64,000 nucleotides of DNA from CAWAMD01 sp963783045 (GTDB lineage: Bacteria; Actinomycetota; Nitriliruptoria; Nitriliruptorales; Nitriliruptoraceae). A program made the position numbers and the translations under genes. Every line of letters starts with the position of its first letter. Within the stretch, counting starts at the first letter, position 1. This document shows, in pieces, positions 9,062 through 18,349 of this stretch. The notes beneath the pieces were generated by a model. It was not told where the DNA came from. It worked only from the letters and a program-made list of their open reading frames with translations, and ran no database searches. The stretch covers positions 1,528,531 through 1,592,530 of the forward strand of contig CAWAMD010000005.1 of the NCBI GenBank assembly GCA_963783045.1, written 5' to 3'.

Positions 9062-9709
9062 ATGGGGACCCGCGTCGATCTTCGAACGGCCGGCCGGGTG
9101 GCACTCGCGACCGCGGTGCTGCTGGCGCTGAGCCTCGTGCTGTTCGGCGGCGGCCCACCGTCGACGCACCCGCAGGCAGTGCTTCCGTGGTTCACGGAGC
9201 ACGCGGTCCAGATCCGCGTGAGTGCCGCGCTGGGGCTCGTCGCCATGGCGGGCCTCGTCGCCTTCGCCATCGCCTTCCGTGAGGCGATGTGGGTGTTCGT
9301 CGCCGACCGGACGTGGACGACGCTCGTCGTGCTCCAGAGTGCCGCCGTGCTCGGCACGGTCGCGGTCGTGGCGGCCGGGATCGCCTGGTCGCTGGCGGAC
9401 CAGGCATCCGCCGGCGCGATCGGGGCCGAGCTCGCCGGGGCCCAGTGGGCGCTCGGACGCGTGCTGTTCCGGGTGGCGAGCTGGGGACTGGCCGTCCCGC
9501 TCGCGATGGCGAGCATCGCCCTCTACCGCCAGTCGTCGGTCGGGCAGGCCGCCAGCCTGGGGTCGGCCATCGTCGTGCTCGCCCTCGTCTTCCCGGGCGC
9601 CGGTGCGGTGGGGATCTACGCCTTCTGCGGCTGGCTCGCGCTGGTCGGGGTCGCGCTGGTGCTGTCCCCGAAGCTGGAGCAGCCGCTCGTCCCGGTCCCG
9701 CACGCGTAG
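9062..9709 (+). CDS. Hypothetical integral membrane protein (about six TM segments)
   Basis: This 215-residue protein starts at the ATG at 9062 after a purine-rich GGAAGGG sequence. Hydrophobic segments begin after a short charged N-terminus (VALATAVLLALSLVLFG) and recur to the end, where a short soluble tail follows (SPKLEQPLVPVPHA). Its layout resembles the DUF4386-type membrane proteins of Actinomycetota, but no decisive motif is visible. The 3' end lies 10 bp from the convergent permease gene. No function can be assigned. Confidence 0.7.
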   Translation: MGTRVDLRTAGRVALATAVLLALSLVLFGGGPPSTHPQAVLPWFTEHAVQIRVSAALGLVAMAGLVAFAIAFREAMWVFVADRTWTTLVVLQSAAVLGTVAVVAAGIAWSLADQASAGAIGAELAGAQWALGRVLFRVASWGLAVPLAMASIALYRQSSVGQAASLGSAIVVLALVFPGAGAVGIYAFCGWLALVGVALVLSPKLEQPLVPVPHA

Positions 9710-9719
9710 GTGGCGTCGC

Positions 9720-12056
9720 TCAGCCGGTCGTGGCCCTCTCCCGCAGCGGCTGGCGCCGCCGGACCACGTCGTAGAGGTGGTGCCACCAGTCGAGCGCGCG
9801 AGGGGTGCCGGTCCGCAGCACGACGGTGGTGCAGGGCAGCCGGTTCACGAGCACGTCCGGGAACGCACCCAGCAGGGTCCGCCGGTACATCCAGTCGCGT
9901 GACGCGCCCGCGACGAACAGGGAGTCCTCGTCGACCCGGTCGGCGAACGCGTCGATGGCCTGGTCGGCCTCGATGACCTCGGTCGTGACCTGCTCCGGGC
10001 CAGCGCCGTCGCCCATGGCGACCTCCCGGGCGTCGGCGAGGTTGTCGTCGATGCGACGCCGGTCCGCACCCTCGGTCTTCACGACGGTGAGCAGACGCAG
10101 GGGCACGCCGTGGCCGGCGGCGATGCCGGCGGCGGCACGCACGACCGCGCGGGTGCGCAGGCCGGGGCTGACCCCGACGAGCACCTCCGAGGGCACCCCG
10201 CCCTCGGGCTCGACGCCGTCCTTGACGACGTAAACGTCCTGCTCGGCGACCCGCAGCACCTCCTGGGCGACCGAACCGCGGACGCGCGTCTCGTGCACGT
10301 CGCCGTGCCACCCGATGACGAGCAGCTCGGCCTCCTCGCGCTCGGCGATGTTCACGATCGTGGAGGAGATCGCGCGGCCCACGCCGACGACGATCTGGAT
10401 CGGCACGTCGTCGACCGTCTCGGCGTACTCCTGGATGGCGCGGACGGCCGGGTCCGCCTCACCGGTCCGGTCGCGCCCCTCGCGCATCGGCAGCTGCGCG
10501 GGGATCCGGACCACCGGCAGGGCAACCACCTCCGCGTCCCTCGCCCGCGCGACGGCGGTGGCCACCGACAGGATCGACGCGGCGGAGGCGGGGTTGCCGA
10601 TCGCGGCGAGGACGCTCCGTCCCGACCGCGCGCCGCTCTTGTGCTCGAAGGTGACGCGCGGCTCCTCCTCGGCGGCGACGCGGGTGCGCACGTAGCCGAT
10701 GAAGATCCCGACCCCCACGGCGATCCAGATGCCGGCGAACAGCCACGCCATCGGCGAGTACTGGAACAGGTAGATCGCGAGGAACGCCTGGGCCACGATG
10801 CCGATGAGGGGCACCCAGGGGTAGAACGGCATCAGGTAGCCGTAGTCGAGCCGGTCCCCGAACTCGCCCCGGATCCGGATGACGGCGTAGTTCACCTGCA
10901 GGAAGAGCAGGAGGAACATCACGTCCGCCGCCGCGGCGACGTCCTGGATGGGGATCAGCGCCACCATCGTGAGGATGATGACGCCGGTGGCGGCGAGTGC
11001 GACGTAGGGCGTCTTGAACCGCTGGTGGATCTTGCCGAAGGCGGCCGGCAGCACCTTGTCGCGCCCCATCGCGAAGGAGACGCGGGTGGACGAGTAGGTG
11101 GTGGCGTTCAGCGCGGAGATCGTCGACAGCAGACCGCCCACAAGGATGATGACGGTGCCGAAGGGGATGAAGTGGGCGGCGGCCTCGGCGAGTCCGAGCT
11201 CCTGCTTCGCCCCGAGGAACTGCCACGTCGCCTGGTTCCCGGGTGCCTGCACGGCCCCGATCGCGGTGATGGCCACCAGCACGTAGATCGGGATGACGAT
11301 CATCATCGACTTGAAGATGGCGCGCGGCACGGAGCGCTGGGGGTCGCGGACCTCCTCGCCGGCCTGGACGATGATCTCATACCCCTCGAAGGCGATGAAG
11401 GTGATGCCCATCGCCACGAAGACGCTGCCGAAGCCCCTGGGGAAGAAGGGCTCGAACCGGTCCACGGACACGGCCGGGTGCCGGAAGATCGCGTAGAAGC
11501 CGAAGGCGATGAAGACGCCGATGACGGCGAGCTTGGCGAGCGTGATGATGTTGCCGGCCGCGCCGGTCTCGGAGGCGCCCCGCAGGTTGATGCCGAGGAA
11601 GGCGAGCCCGATGAGCACGCCCAGGTACTGCTCGGGGCTCATCCACAGCAGGTGCGGCAGCCCGACACCGGCGAGCTCGAGGAGCTTCGCCGCGAAGGAT
11701 CCGAACCCGAGCGCGTACAGCGCCCCGGCGACGGCGTGCGAGAACCACGACATCCAGCCGGCGAGGAACCCCTGCTGGCGACCGAGGGCGTCACGCACCC
11801 AGAGGTAGCCGCCGCCGGCCTCGGGGATCGCCGACCCCAGCTCGGCGTAGACCATCGCCGTGAAGATGGTCACGACGCCGTTCAGGCCGAACGCGAGCAT
11901 CAGCGAGGGGCCGGTCGTGCCGGCTGCGATCCCGGTGAGCACGAAGATGCCGGCACCGATCATGGCGCCGACGCCGATCATGGTGATGTCGAACTCGGAC
12001 AGCGAGCGGGCGAGCTCGGTGTCCGCGACCTCGATGGTCGGGCGGTCCTTGCTCAC
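9720..12056 (-). CDS. APC-superfamily amino acid permease fused to two C-terminal UspA domains
   Basis: This 778-residue protein joins a 12-TM amino acid/polyamine/organocation permease (about residues 1-480; consensus entry SLSEFDITMIGVGAMIGAG and the TM6-type segment ITFIAFEGYEI) to two universal-stress-protein repeats (about 500-640 and 650-770; LLVIGWHGDV, LFVAGASRD). This matches the known APC-Usp architecture, where the cytosolic Usp pair may bind nucleotide and gate transport. The start is GTG at 12056. It overlaps the stop of the 45-residue membrane peptide upstream (TGA 12053-12055), and the Shine-Dalgarno GAGGA lies inside that gene's last codons, so translation is probably coupled. 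The transported substrate is unknown. Confidence 0.88.
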   Translation of the reverse strand: MSKDRPTIEVADTELARSLSEFDITMIGVGAMIGAGIFVLTGIAAGTTGPSLMLAFGLNGVVTIFTAMVYAELGSAIPEAGGGYLWVRDALGRQQGFLAGWMSWFSHAVAGALYALGFGSFAAKLLELAGVGLPHLLWMSPEQYLGVLIGLAFLGINLRGASETGAAGNIITLAKLAVIGVFIAFGFYAIFRHPAVSVDRFEPFFPRGFGSVFVAMGITFIAFEGYEIIVQAGEEVRDPQRSVPRAIFKSMMIVIPIYVLVAITAIGAVQAPGNQATWQFLGAKQELGLAEAAAHFIPFGTVIILVGGLLSTISALNATTYSSTRVSFAMGRDKVLPAAFGKIHQRFKTPYVALAATGVIILTMVALIPIQDVAAAADVMFLLLFLQVNYAVIRIRGEFGDRLDYGYLMPFYPWVPLIGIVAQAFLAIYLFQYSPMAWLFAGIWIAVGVGIFIGYVRTRVAAEEEPRVTFEHKSGARSGRSVLAAIGNPASAASILSVATAVARARDAEVVALPVVRIPAQLPMREGRDRTGEADPAVRAIQEYAETVDDVPIQIVVGVGRAISSTIVNIAEREEAELLVIGWHGDVHETRVRGSVAQEVLRVAEQDVYVVKDGVEPEGGVPSEVLVGVSPGLRTRAVVRAAAGIAAGHGVPLRLLTVVKTEGADRRRIDDNLADAREVAMGDGAGPEQVTTEVIEADQAIDAFADRVDEDSLFVAGASRDWMYRRTLLGAFPDVLVNRLPCTTVVLRTGTPRALDWWHHLYDVVRRRQPLRERATTG

Positions 12057-12190
12057 TCCTCGGCCTCCGGGTCGGGGTGACTCGCCCGCTTCGGGGTCCC
12101 GACGAGTCGAACCTCGTGGTACATCCAGCCGAGCAGCAGGGCGACGCACACGAGCGTCGCCACCCCGCCGATGATCAGATCCGCGCCCAT
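12053..12190 (-). CDS. 45-residue single-TM membrane peptide coupled to the permease
   Basis: The ATG at 12190 follows an AAAGGGG Shine-Dalgarno and encodes MGADLIIGGVATLVCVALLL, then GWMYHEVRLV and a charged tail PDPEAEE. One hydrophobic span is followed by a cytosolic-type tail. The last codon and stop overlap the permease start by 2 bp. Short single-span partners encoded directly before a transporter are known for some symporter families. By that analogy this may be an accessory subunit, but that is inference. Short length limits confidence, although the ribosome-binding site and the overlap support translation. Confidence 0.65.
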   Translation of the reverse strand: MGADLIIGGVATLVCVALLLGWMYHEVRLVGTPKRASHPDPEAEE

Positions 12191-12255
12191 GCGGCATGCC
12201 CCTTTCACATGAGTCCGGGTCGTGGCCCCGCCCCGGACCTGCTCAGGGTTACCGA

Positions 12256-12331
12256 CGGCGGGTTCCCGCCGCGCCCGTCCGACCGTCAGTCCGGCCGGGG
12301 TCGTGCGCACCGGCGCGGCGGGAACCCGCCG
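12256..12331. terminator. 20-bp perfect inverted repeat downstream of corA
   Basis: The 20-bp arms at 12256-12275 and 12312-12331 are exact reverse complements, separated by a 36-nt loop. The right arm begins 2 bp beyond the corA stop codon, so on the minus-strand transcript the stem forms right after the gene. There is no T-run, as is common for high-GC actinobacterial terminators. It also lies in the leader of the peptide-permease operon only if that promoter is upstream of 12331. Confidence 0.6.
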
Positions 12332-12333
12332 GG

Positions 12334-13308
12334 TCAGAGCCAGCCGCTGCGCTTGAATGCCCGGTAGAGGGTCAGGCACCCGAGCGCCATCACGACGAGC
12401 ACGACGGGATAGCCCCACCGCACCTCGAGCTCGGGCATGTGGCGGAAGTTCATGCCGTAGATCGCCGCCAGCGCCGTCGGCAGCGCGGCGATCGCCACCC
12501 AGGCGGAGATGCGCCGCATGTCCTCGTTCTGGCGCAGCGAGATCTGGGCGATGTTGGCGTTGAGCACGCTGCCGAGCAGGTCCTCGAGCCCGACGACGTG
12601 GTCGGCGACCCGGACCACGTGGTCGGCCACGTCACGGAAGTAGTGGGCCAGGCCGGCGTCGATGCCACGGATCCGCCCGGCCGCGAGCAGCTCGAGGGGC
12701 TCGGCGAGCGGCCGGACCGCCCGCCGGAAGTCCTGCACCTCGCGCTTGAGCTTGTAGATCCGCTCGGCGTGGTCGTGCCGCTGCCCGGAGAAGACGGCGT
12801 CCTCGATCTCGTCGACGTCACGGTCGAGCCCGGCCGTCACGGCCGCGTACTCGTCCACGACCAGGTCGGCGATGGCGTAGAGGACCGCACCGGGCCCGAG
12901 CGCGAGCATCTCGTGGTCGTCCTCGAGCCGGCGGCGGACGTTGCCGAGCGCGCCGATCTCGCCGTGCCGGACCGTGACGACGTACCCGGCCCCGATGAAC
13001 AGCATGATCTCGCCGAGGTCGACCACCTCCATCGGGTCGAGGTAGCGGGCGGTGCGCAGCACGACGAAGACGTCGTCGCCGTAGCGCTCGAGCTTCGGGC
13101 GCTGGTGGGCGTTGACTGCGTCCTCCACGGCCAGCGGATGGAGGCCGAACGCCTCGCGCACCTCGTCGAACTCCTCGTCGGTCGGCTCGTACAGACCGAT
13201 CCAGGCGAACGCATCGGGCCGCCCCCGCACGGTCGCGACGACCGCGTCGAGCGGGGGCCGCTCCGCGATCCGCTCGCCCTGCTCGTAGACGGCCCAGTCG
13301 ACGATCAT
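12334..13308 (-). CDS. corA: CorA-family magnesium/cobalt transporter
   Basis: The 324-residue protein has the CorA plan: an acidic and helical cytosolic domain (about 1-260), with the long stalk helix ending in two C-terminal TM segments. The selectivity motif GMN is present in AIYGMNFRHMPE near residue 285. The second TM is followed by the basic tail FKRSGWL. It starts at ATG 13308 after AAAGG. CorA proteins are pentameric channels that admit Mg2+ and sometimes Co2+ or Ni2+. A strong inverted repeat follows the stop. It appears monocistronic. Confidence 0.93.
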   Translation of the reverse strand: MIVDWAVYEQGERIAERPPLDAVVATVRGRPDAFAWIGLYEPTDEEFDEVREAFGLHPLAVEDAVNAHQRPKLERYGDDVFVVLRTARYLDPMEVVDLGEIMLFIGAGYVVTVRHGEIGALGNVRRRLEDDHEMLALGPGAVLYAIADLVVDEYAAVTAGLDRDVDEIEDAVFSGQRHDHAERIYKLKREVQDFRRAVRPLAEPLELLAAGRIRGIDAGLAHYFRDVADHVVRVADHVVGLEDLLGSVLNANIAQISLRQNEDMRRISAWVAIAALPTALAAIYGMNFRHMPELEVRWGYPVVLVVMALGCLTLYRAFKRSGWL

Positions 13309-13385
13309 GCCCGGGCCTTTCGTCCGCCGGATGCCGGACCATCCTAGGCGTCGGCCGGGCGCGTTCCCGGTCGACCGCGGTCGCG

Positions 13386-14246
13386 TCAGCCGGTGCGGGC
13401 CTGGCTGGTGTCCTCGGTGATCGGCGGCTGGCGGGTCTCGCCGAGCATCCGTCCGGCCGTCAGCGCGAGCAGGTGCTGGTAGCGGTGGCCGAGCACCTGC
13501 TGCATCAGGTGCATCGCGTACGCGTCCGCGCCGATGAAGATCCGACGCTTGCCGCGCTCGACCCCACGCACGATGGTGCGTGCCGCCGCCTCGGGCGAGG
13601 TGCGGGCGAGCACGTTGTTGAACAGGTTGCGGAACTCGGTCCGGTCACGGGTCGGCGCGACCCGGGCGTTGTTCGCGATGTTGGTCTTGATGCCGCCCGG
13701 GTGGACGACGTGGACGGTCACCGGGTGCTTCGCGATGGCCATCTCGATGGCGATCGACTCCGTGTAGCCGCGGACGCCGAACTTCGCCGCGTTGTAGGCC
13801 GACTGCATCGGCATGCCGATGATGCCGAAGATGCTGGACAGGTTGACGAGGTGCCCGTCGCCGGACTCGATGAGGTGCGGGAGGAACGCCTGCGTCCCGT
13901 GGATGACGCCTCGCAGGTTGATGTCGAGGAGCCAGGTGATGTCGTCGGTCGTCTGCTCGAGCGCGTCGGCCGTGAGCGCGACACCGGCGTTGTTGACCAT
14001 CACGTGCACCTCACCGAGATCCGCGACGACCTCCTCCGCGTGCGCGAAGACGGCATCCCGGTCGGCAACGTCGAGGTGGTAGGCGCGGGCGTCGCGGCAG
14101 GCTGCGGCGGTCTCCTTGCAGCCGTCGAGGTCGATGTCCGAGAGGGCGAGCCGGCACCCCCGGGCATCGAGCTCGCGTGCGAGGGCGCGGCCGATCCCGG
14201 ACGCGGCACCCGTGACGACGGCGGTCGTGTTCCTCAGTGTGGCCAT
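13386..14246 (-). CDS. SDR-family NAD(P)-dependent oxidoreductase
   Basis: This 286-residue classical short-chain dehydrogenase has TGAASGIGRA at residue 12, NNAGVA, the catalytic Ser in NLSSIFG, and YNAAK. The tail beyond residue 240 (MHLMQQVLGHRYQHLLAL) is longer than in FabG and resembles the actinobacterial acetoin-dehydrogenase-like or membrane-associated SDRs. It begins at ATG 14246. An imperfectly spaced palindrome sits 33 bp upstream. The substrate is unknown. Confidence 0.85.
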   Translation of the reverse strand: MATLRNTTAVVTGAASGIGRALARELDARGCRLALSDIDLDGCKETAAACRDARAYHLDVADRDAVFAHAEEVVADLGEVHVMVNNAGVALTADALEQTTDDITWLLDINLRGVIHGTQAFLPHLIESGDGHLVNLSSIFGIIGMPMQSAYNAAKFGVRGYTESIAIEMAIAKHPVTVHVVHPGGIKTNIANNARVAPTRDRTEFRNLFNNVLARTSPEAAARTIVRGVERGKRRIFIGADAYAMHLMQQVLGHRYQHLLALTAGRMLGETRQPPITEDTSQARTG

Positions 14247-14278
14247 GGCGTTGCTCCCGGACGGCGAGGACGTGACGT

Positions 14279-14297
14279 TGTTGACTGAAGTTCAACA
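14279..14297. promoter_or_regulatory. TGTTGA-N7-TCAACA dyad upstream of the SDR gene
   Basis: Six-base arms TGTTGA and TCAACA with a 7-nt spacer lie 33-51 bp upstream of the SDR start. The position and symmetry suit a repressor site overlapping the promoter. No adjacent regulator gene is present. Confidence 0.35.
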
Positions 14298-14461
14298 GGA
14301 GCGTAGGGGACGCGGGACAGGGGCGAGACGTTCCGGTTGGCCCTGCACGATTGATGGGTGCGAAGAGGAACATCGCAGGAGCGGACGGAGGCACCATGAG
14401 CCGGGCCCGTCCACCCGGCTGACTGGGACGCCGGGACCGACCGCCGACCGCGGGAGCCGTG

Positions 14462-16823
14462 ATGGCCGACCGACCTTCGAGTCCGTCGCTGCGACGCACG
14501 GTCGGCCGGCGCCCCCGGGACCTCGGCTGGATCCTCCTCAGCGCGGCCGTCGTCACCGGGTTCGCGGCGCTCGCGGCGATGACGAGCGTCACCCTGGTCG
14601 AGCAGGACGTGTTCCGGGTGTTCAACGACCTGCCGTCGTGGTGGGGCGTCGTGCTCATCCCCTACCTGATGCTCGGCTCCGCGATCGGGATCGCGCTCGC
14701 GTCCGGGCTGACCCTGTTCCTGAAACGGATGCGGCTCGGGATCGCGCTGGCCGCGTCCGGAACCCTCGGTTGGTTCGCCGCCCGGGCGGTGCTGTGGTTC
14801 ATCTCACGGCCGTCGCCGACCGCGGCGCTCACCGACGTGGCGCTGCGCGGCCCGGCCGGCAGCGGACCGGCGTTCCCGTCGACCCACCTCGCGGTCGCGG
14901 CCGCCCTCGCGATCGTGGCCAGCCCCTACCTCGGCGACCGGCTCCGCCGCGTGCTGGGCTGGGCCGTGGCGGTCATGGGCGGCGCGGCCATGTTCGCCGG
15001 CCTCGCCCTGCCGATGGACGTGCTCGTCGGGGCGATGGTCGGCTGGTGGGCCGGCAGCACCACGAACCTCCTCGTCGGGGCGCCGGGCCGCAAGACCGCC
15101 CCCGAGCTCGTCGAGGACGTGCTCTCCCTCGCCGGGATCGAGACCGCCGGCATCCGCCACGTGCACGGACGGCTGTGGGGCGCCGCCGAGTTCGTCGTCA
15201 CCACCGGCGACGGCCGCGACCTGAACGCCCGCGTGCTGCGCGTGGCGGGGCGGCGGGTCAGCCTCCCCTACCAGCTGCGTCGCTACCTCGCCTCGCTCGA
15301 GGTCCTCGACGAACCGTCGCTCGCCACCCCGAAGCACCAGGTCGAGCACGAGGCCTACGTCACCCTCATCGCCGAGCGGGCCGGCGTGCGCATGCCGGCC
15401 GTCGTCCTCGCACGCGAGCTGCCCGGCGACGCGGCCCTCATCGTCACCGAGCGGGTGCGGGGCGTGTCGCTCGCCGACCTGCCCGAGCGCCGGCTCACCG
15501 ACGAGCTGCTCGACGACGTGTGGGCGCAGGTGGCCCTCCTCAAGAAGGCCCGGGTCGCCCACCACGCCCTGTGGCCCGGCGCCGTGATCGTCGACGAGCG
15601 CGACAACGTCTCGGGTCACCGAGTTCTCCCGCAGCCGCGCCGCCGCCAGCAACGACCGGCTCATGCAGGACATCGCGGACCTGATCACCGGCCTCAGCAT
15701 GCGCGTCGGGCCGGCCCGTGCGGTCGCGTCCGCGACCCGGGTGCTGGGCCACGAGACCATGGCCGCGGCCCTGCCCTACGTGCGGCTGCTCGCCCTGCCA
15801 CGCACGATCCGCCGCCCACTACGCAACCACCCCGAGGTGCTCGCCGCCCTGCGGGCGGAGATCGCCGACGTGACCGGCACCGAGGCGCCCGAGACGGGCC
15901 TGCGCATCAGCGCGAGCACCGTCATCGGGCTCGCGGTCGCCGGCGGGGCGATCTACATCCTCCTGCCGCAGATCGGCAGCTTCCAGGCGCTGCTCGGGGC
16001 GCTGCGCGGGGCGAGCTGGTCGTGGCTGTCGGTCGCCTTCGTGTCGGGCCTGCTGACCGCGCCGGCCGCCGGCCTGTCCTACTGGGGGTCGGCACGCCGG
16101 TCGCTGCCCATCATCCAGGCGTCGGCGGTGCAGCTCGCCTCGGCGTTCACGGGGCGCCTGACGCCCGCCGGGGCGGGGGGCATCGGACTCAACATGCTGT
16201 TCATGGAGCGCGCCGGCATGACCCGCCAGGAGGCCGTCTCTGCCGCGGCGCTGAACATGGCCGGCGGCGCCATCGTCCACGCGGCACTGTTCTTCATCGC
16301 CGCGGCGGTGCTCGGCCTCGGAACGCTGCGACACGGGATCGAGATCCCAACGTCCTGGCCGATCCTCGGCGCGGTGCTCGGCGTGCTCGTGGCCGCCGGA
16401 CTCCTGCTGACGACCCCGTTCGGCCGGCGGCGGGTCGTCAAGCCGGCCGTCGAGGTCGGTCGGACCCTGGTCGAGACGATCCGCCGGCCGGTGCGTGCCG
16501 CCGCTCTGTTCGGCGGGTCGGCCGGCGTGACCGTCTTCAACGCCCTGGCGTTCGTCGCCACGGTCCAGGCGTTCGGCAGCGACATCTCGGCGCTGCAGGT
16601 CGCGGCCGTCTACGTCGGCGGGACGGCCATCGCGTCGGCGGCCCCCACCCCCGGCGGCCTCGGCGCGGTGGAGGCCGCGCTCGTCGCCGGCCTCACCGGG
16701 GTCGGCATGGTTTCGGAGCCGGCCGTCGCGGCGGTGCTGAGCTTCCGGCTGCTGACGTTCTGGCTGCCGATCCTGCCCGGCATGGCGACCTACCGGGTCC
16801 TGCAGCACCGCAACGTCGTCTGA
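14462..16823 (+). pseudogene. PAP2-like / kinase-like / LPG-synthase-TM membrane protein, frameshifted
   Basis: Two consecutive frames read as one protein of about 785 residues. The first part has four or five TM segments with PAP2-like features (ISRPSP, PSTHLAVAAALAIV), then an aminoglycoside-kinase-like domain. The second part is the lysylphosphatidylglycerol-synthase/flippase-like TM domain (LTPAGAGGIGLNMLFMERAG, TPGGLGAVEAALVAGLTGVG). The first frame is lost after VIVDERDNV. Removing the C at 15612 gives the smooth join DNVWVTEFSRSRAAA and continues to the stop at 16823. Relatives in Actinomycetota are single proteins of about 800 residues, probably membrane glycolipid or lipid transport factors. 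The start could also be the GTG at 14459. A sequencing insertion is as likely as a real mutation. Confidence 0.78.
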
Positions 16824-16845
16824 GAACGTCGCCCGGAGCGAGCCC

Positions 16846-17448
16846 GTGGGTCCCGGCGGCGCCCCGGACGCGGCGGACCGGATTGCCCTTGTCCGCGCCC
16901 GCCCGCGGCGACCCGTGCTCGACCGCCGTCGGCGTGACCCGTCAGGTGCCGCCGCCCGGACTCCTGCGTGGCGCGCTCGAGGCGCTGCTCGCCGGGCCGA
17001 CCCCCGCCGAGCAGGCGCAGGGCTACGGCGGCTGGTTCAGCGCGGCGACCGCCGGGATGCTCCGCAGCGTCCGCCTCGACGCTGGTACCGCGTACGTCGA
17101 CCTCGACGCCGCCCTGGCGACCACGATCCCCAACGCGTCGACCTCGTGCGGGTCCGGTGGACTCCTCGCGCAGCTCGACCAGACGGTCCTGCAGTTCCCG
17201 ACCGTCGCGCACGTCCGGTACTCGTTCGAGGGCGACGAGGCGGCCTTCTACGAGTGGCTGCAGCGCTGACCGACCTGCGGGTCGCGCCGCAGCCCGGGTT
17301 CGACCGGCTCGTCGTCGAGGTCGTGGACGACTCGATCTTCGAAGGCGACGCGGTCCTGTTCGTCGGTGTGGCGTCCGAGGTGCCCTTCCGGGTGCTGCGG
17401 CTGACCGGCCCGCCGCGGCTGGTCGTCGACCTCGCCAGGACGCACTGA
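16846..17448 (+). pseudogene. Remnant of a GerMN + AMIN-like lipoprotein
   Basis: Positions about 16910-17269 encode a GerMN domain (LLRGALEALLAGPTPAEQAQ, then VRLDAGTAYVDLDA) with no signal peptide or lipobox upstream. It stops at 17269. From 17266 a different frame encodes the two ends of an AMIN-like domain (LTDLRVAPQPGFDRLVVE and PFRVLRLTGPPRLVVDLAR) with its middle missing. Intact relatives carry both domains in one lipoprotein. The missing N-terminus, the frame change and the internal deletion mark this as a decayed or misassembled gene. A perfect hairpin follows at 17461. Confidence 0.55.
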
Positions 17449-17460
17449 CCGCTCACGACG

Positions 17461-17496
17461 CCGGCGGCCCCGCCCACCAAGGGACGGGGCCGCCGG
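17461..17496. terminator. Bidirectional hairpin between convergent genes
   Basis: Arms CCGGCGGCCCCG (17461-17472) and CGGGGCCGCCGG (17485-17496) are perfectly complementary with a 12-nt loop. It sits between the GerMN/AMIN remnant and the convergent cupredoxin gene and could terminate both. Confidence 0.7.
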
Positions 17497-17545
17497 TCAG
17501 CGCGGCTCGGTCAGGCGTTCTCGGCTGGCTCCACGACCAGCGCGG

Positions 17546-18349
17546 TCAGATGCCGAACATCGTGCCGTCGGGCTTCTCGGCGTGGTTGAGGATGTGGCAG
17601 TGCCACACCCAGGTGCCCTCCTGCTCCGCGGTGATGAGCACCGTGTAGCGCTCGCCGGGCGCGACGTTGAGGGTGTCGACGTAGTAGGGCTGGGCGAGCG
17701 GGAACCCGTCCTTCGCGATGACGAGCTGGCGGTTGCCGTGGAGGTGCATCGGGTGGATCCCGAGGCCCTCGTTCATGTAGTGCATGACCATCGACTGGCC
17801 GACCTTCAGCGTGTAGGGCTTCGTCGCCGGGAACGACTTGGCGTTCAGGCTGAAGCCGATGTTGCCCGCGTCGTTGAGGATCAAGTTCGCGACCATCTCC
17901 TCCGCGGTCATGCCGGCCATGCCGTCGCTGCCGCTGACCGCCGTGTCGGCGTGGGCCTCCGCCGCCGGAGCGGCCGCCGTGGCGCCGGCCGCGGCGACGG
18001 CCGCGGCGACGGTGAGCGTGCCCGACATGCCGGCGTCCCTGATGGTGAGGTTGTGCGGGGCCTGGCCGTCGTTGGTCACCACGAGCGACCCGCCCTCGGT
18101 CACCTGGATGCTGGCCGGCGCGAACGCGAACTCGGACAGCGCGACGGCGACGGGCTCCGCCGGCGCAGCGGCGGCGGCCGCGTCCCCGCCGGTCGCGGCC
18201 GCGGCGGTGTCGTTGTTGGACAGGGCCACGCCCGCCGCGAACACGGCGACGAGCAGGGCGAGGGTGGCGATGAGCGCGATCGTTCCGAGCAGGAAGGCGC
18301 GGTCGTTGCTGGCAGGACGTGCGGCGTCAGGGGTCTCGACGGATCCCAC
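17546..18349 (-). CDS. Membrane-anchored cupredoxin / multicopper-oxidase-domain protein
   Basis: This 267-residue protein starts at GTG 18349 after AGGAG and has a signal anchor near residues 20-45 (IALIATLALLVAVFAAGVAL). The C-terminal domain carries the multicopper-oxidase copper ligands HPMHLHG and WHCHILNHAE with a Met four residues on, so type 1 and probable inter-domain copper sites are intact. The preceding cupredoxin domain keeps PHNLTI but then breaks into Ala-rich linker and has no Cys ligand. The likely role is extracytoplasmic copper binding or oxidation; laccase activity would need a partner domain or trimer as in two-domain enzymes. It is tail-to-tail with the previous remnant. 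Confidence 0.78.
   Translation of the reverse strand: MGSVETPDAARPASNDRAFLLGTIALIATLALLVAVFAAGVALSNNDTAAAATGGDAAAAAAPAEPVAVALSEFAFAPASIQVTEGGSLVVTNDGQAPHNLTIRDAGMSGTLTVAAAVAAAGATAAAPAAEAHADTAVSGSDGMAGMTAEEMVANLILNDAGNIGFSLNAKSFPATKPYTLKVGQSMVMHYMNEGLGIHPMHLHGNRQLVIAKDGFPLAQPYYVDTLNVAPGERYTVLITAEQEGTWVWHCHILNHAEKPDGTMFGI

Noticed and set aside
10110..12080. A 656-residue plus-strand frame opposite the permease
   Set aside because: Its His/Asp/Gly-rich sequence is a shadow of the membrane protein codons, and no ribosome-binding site or family signal is present.
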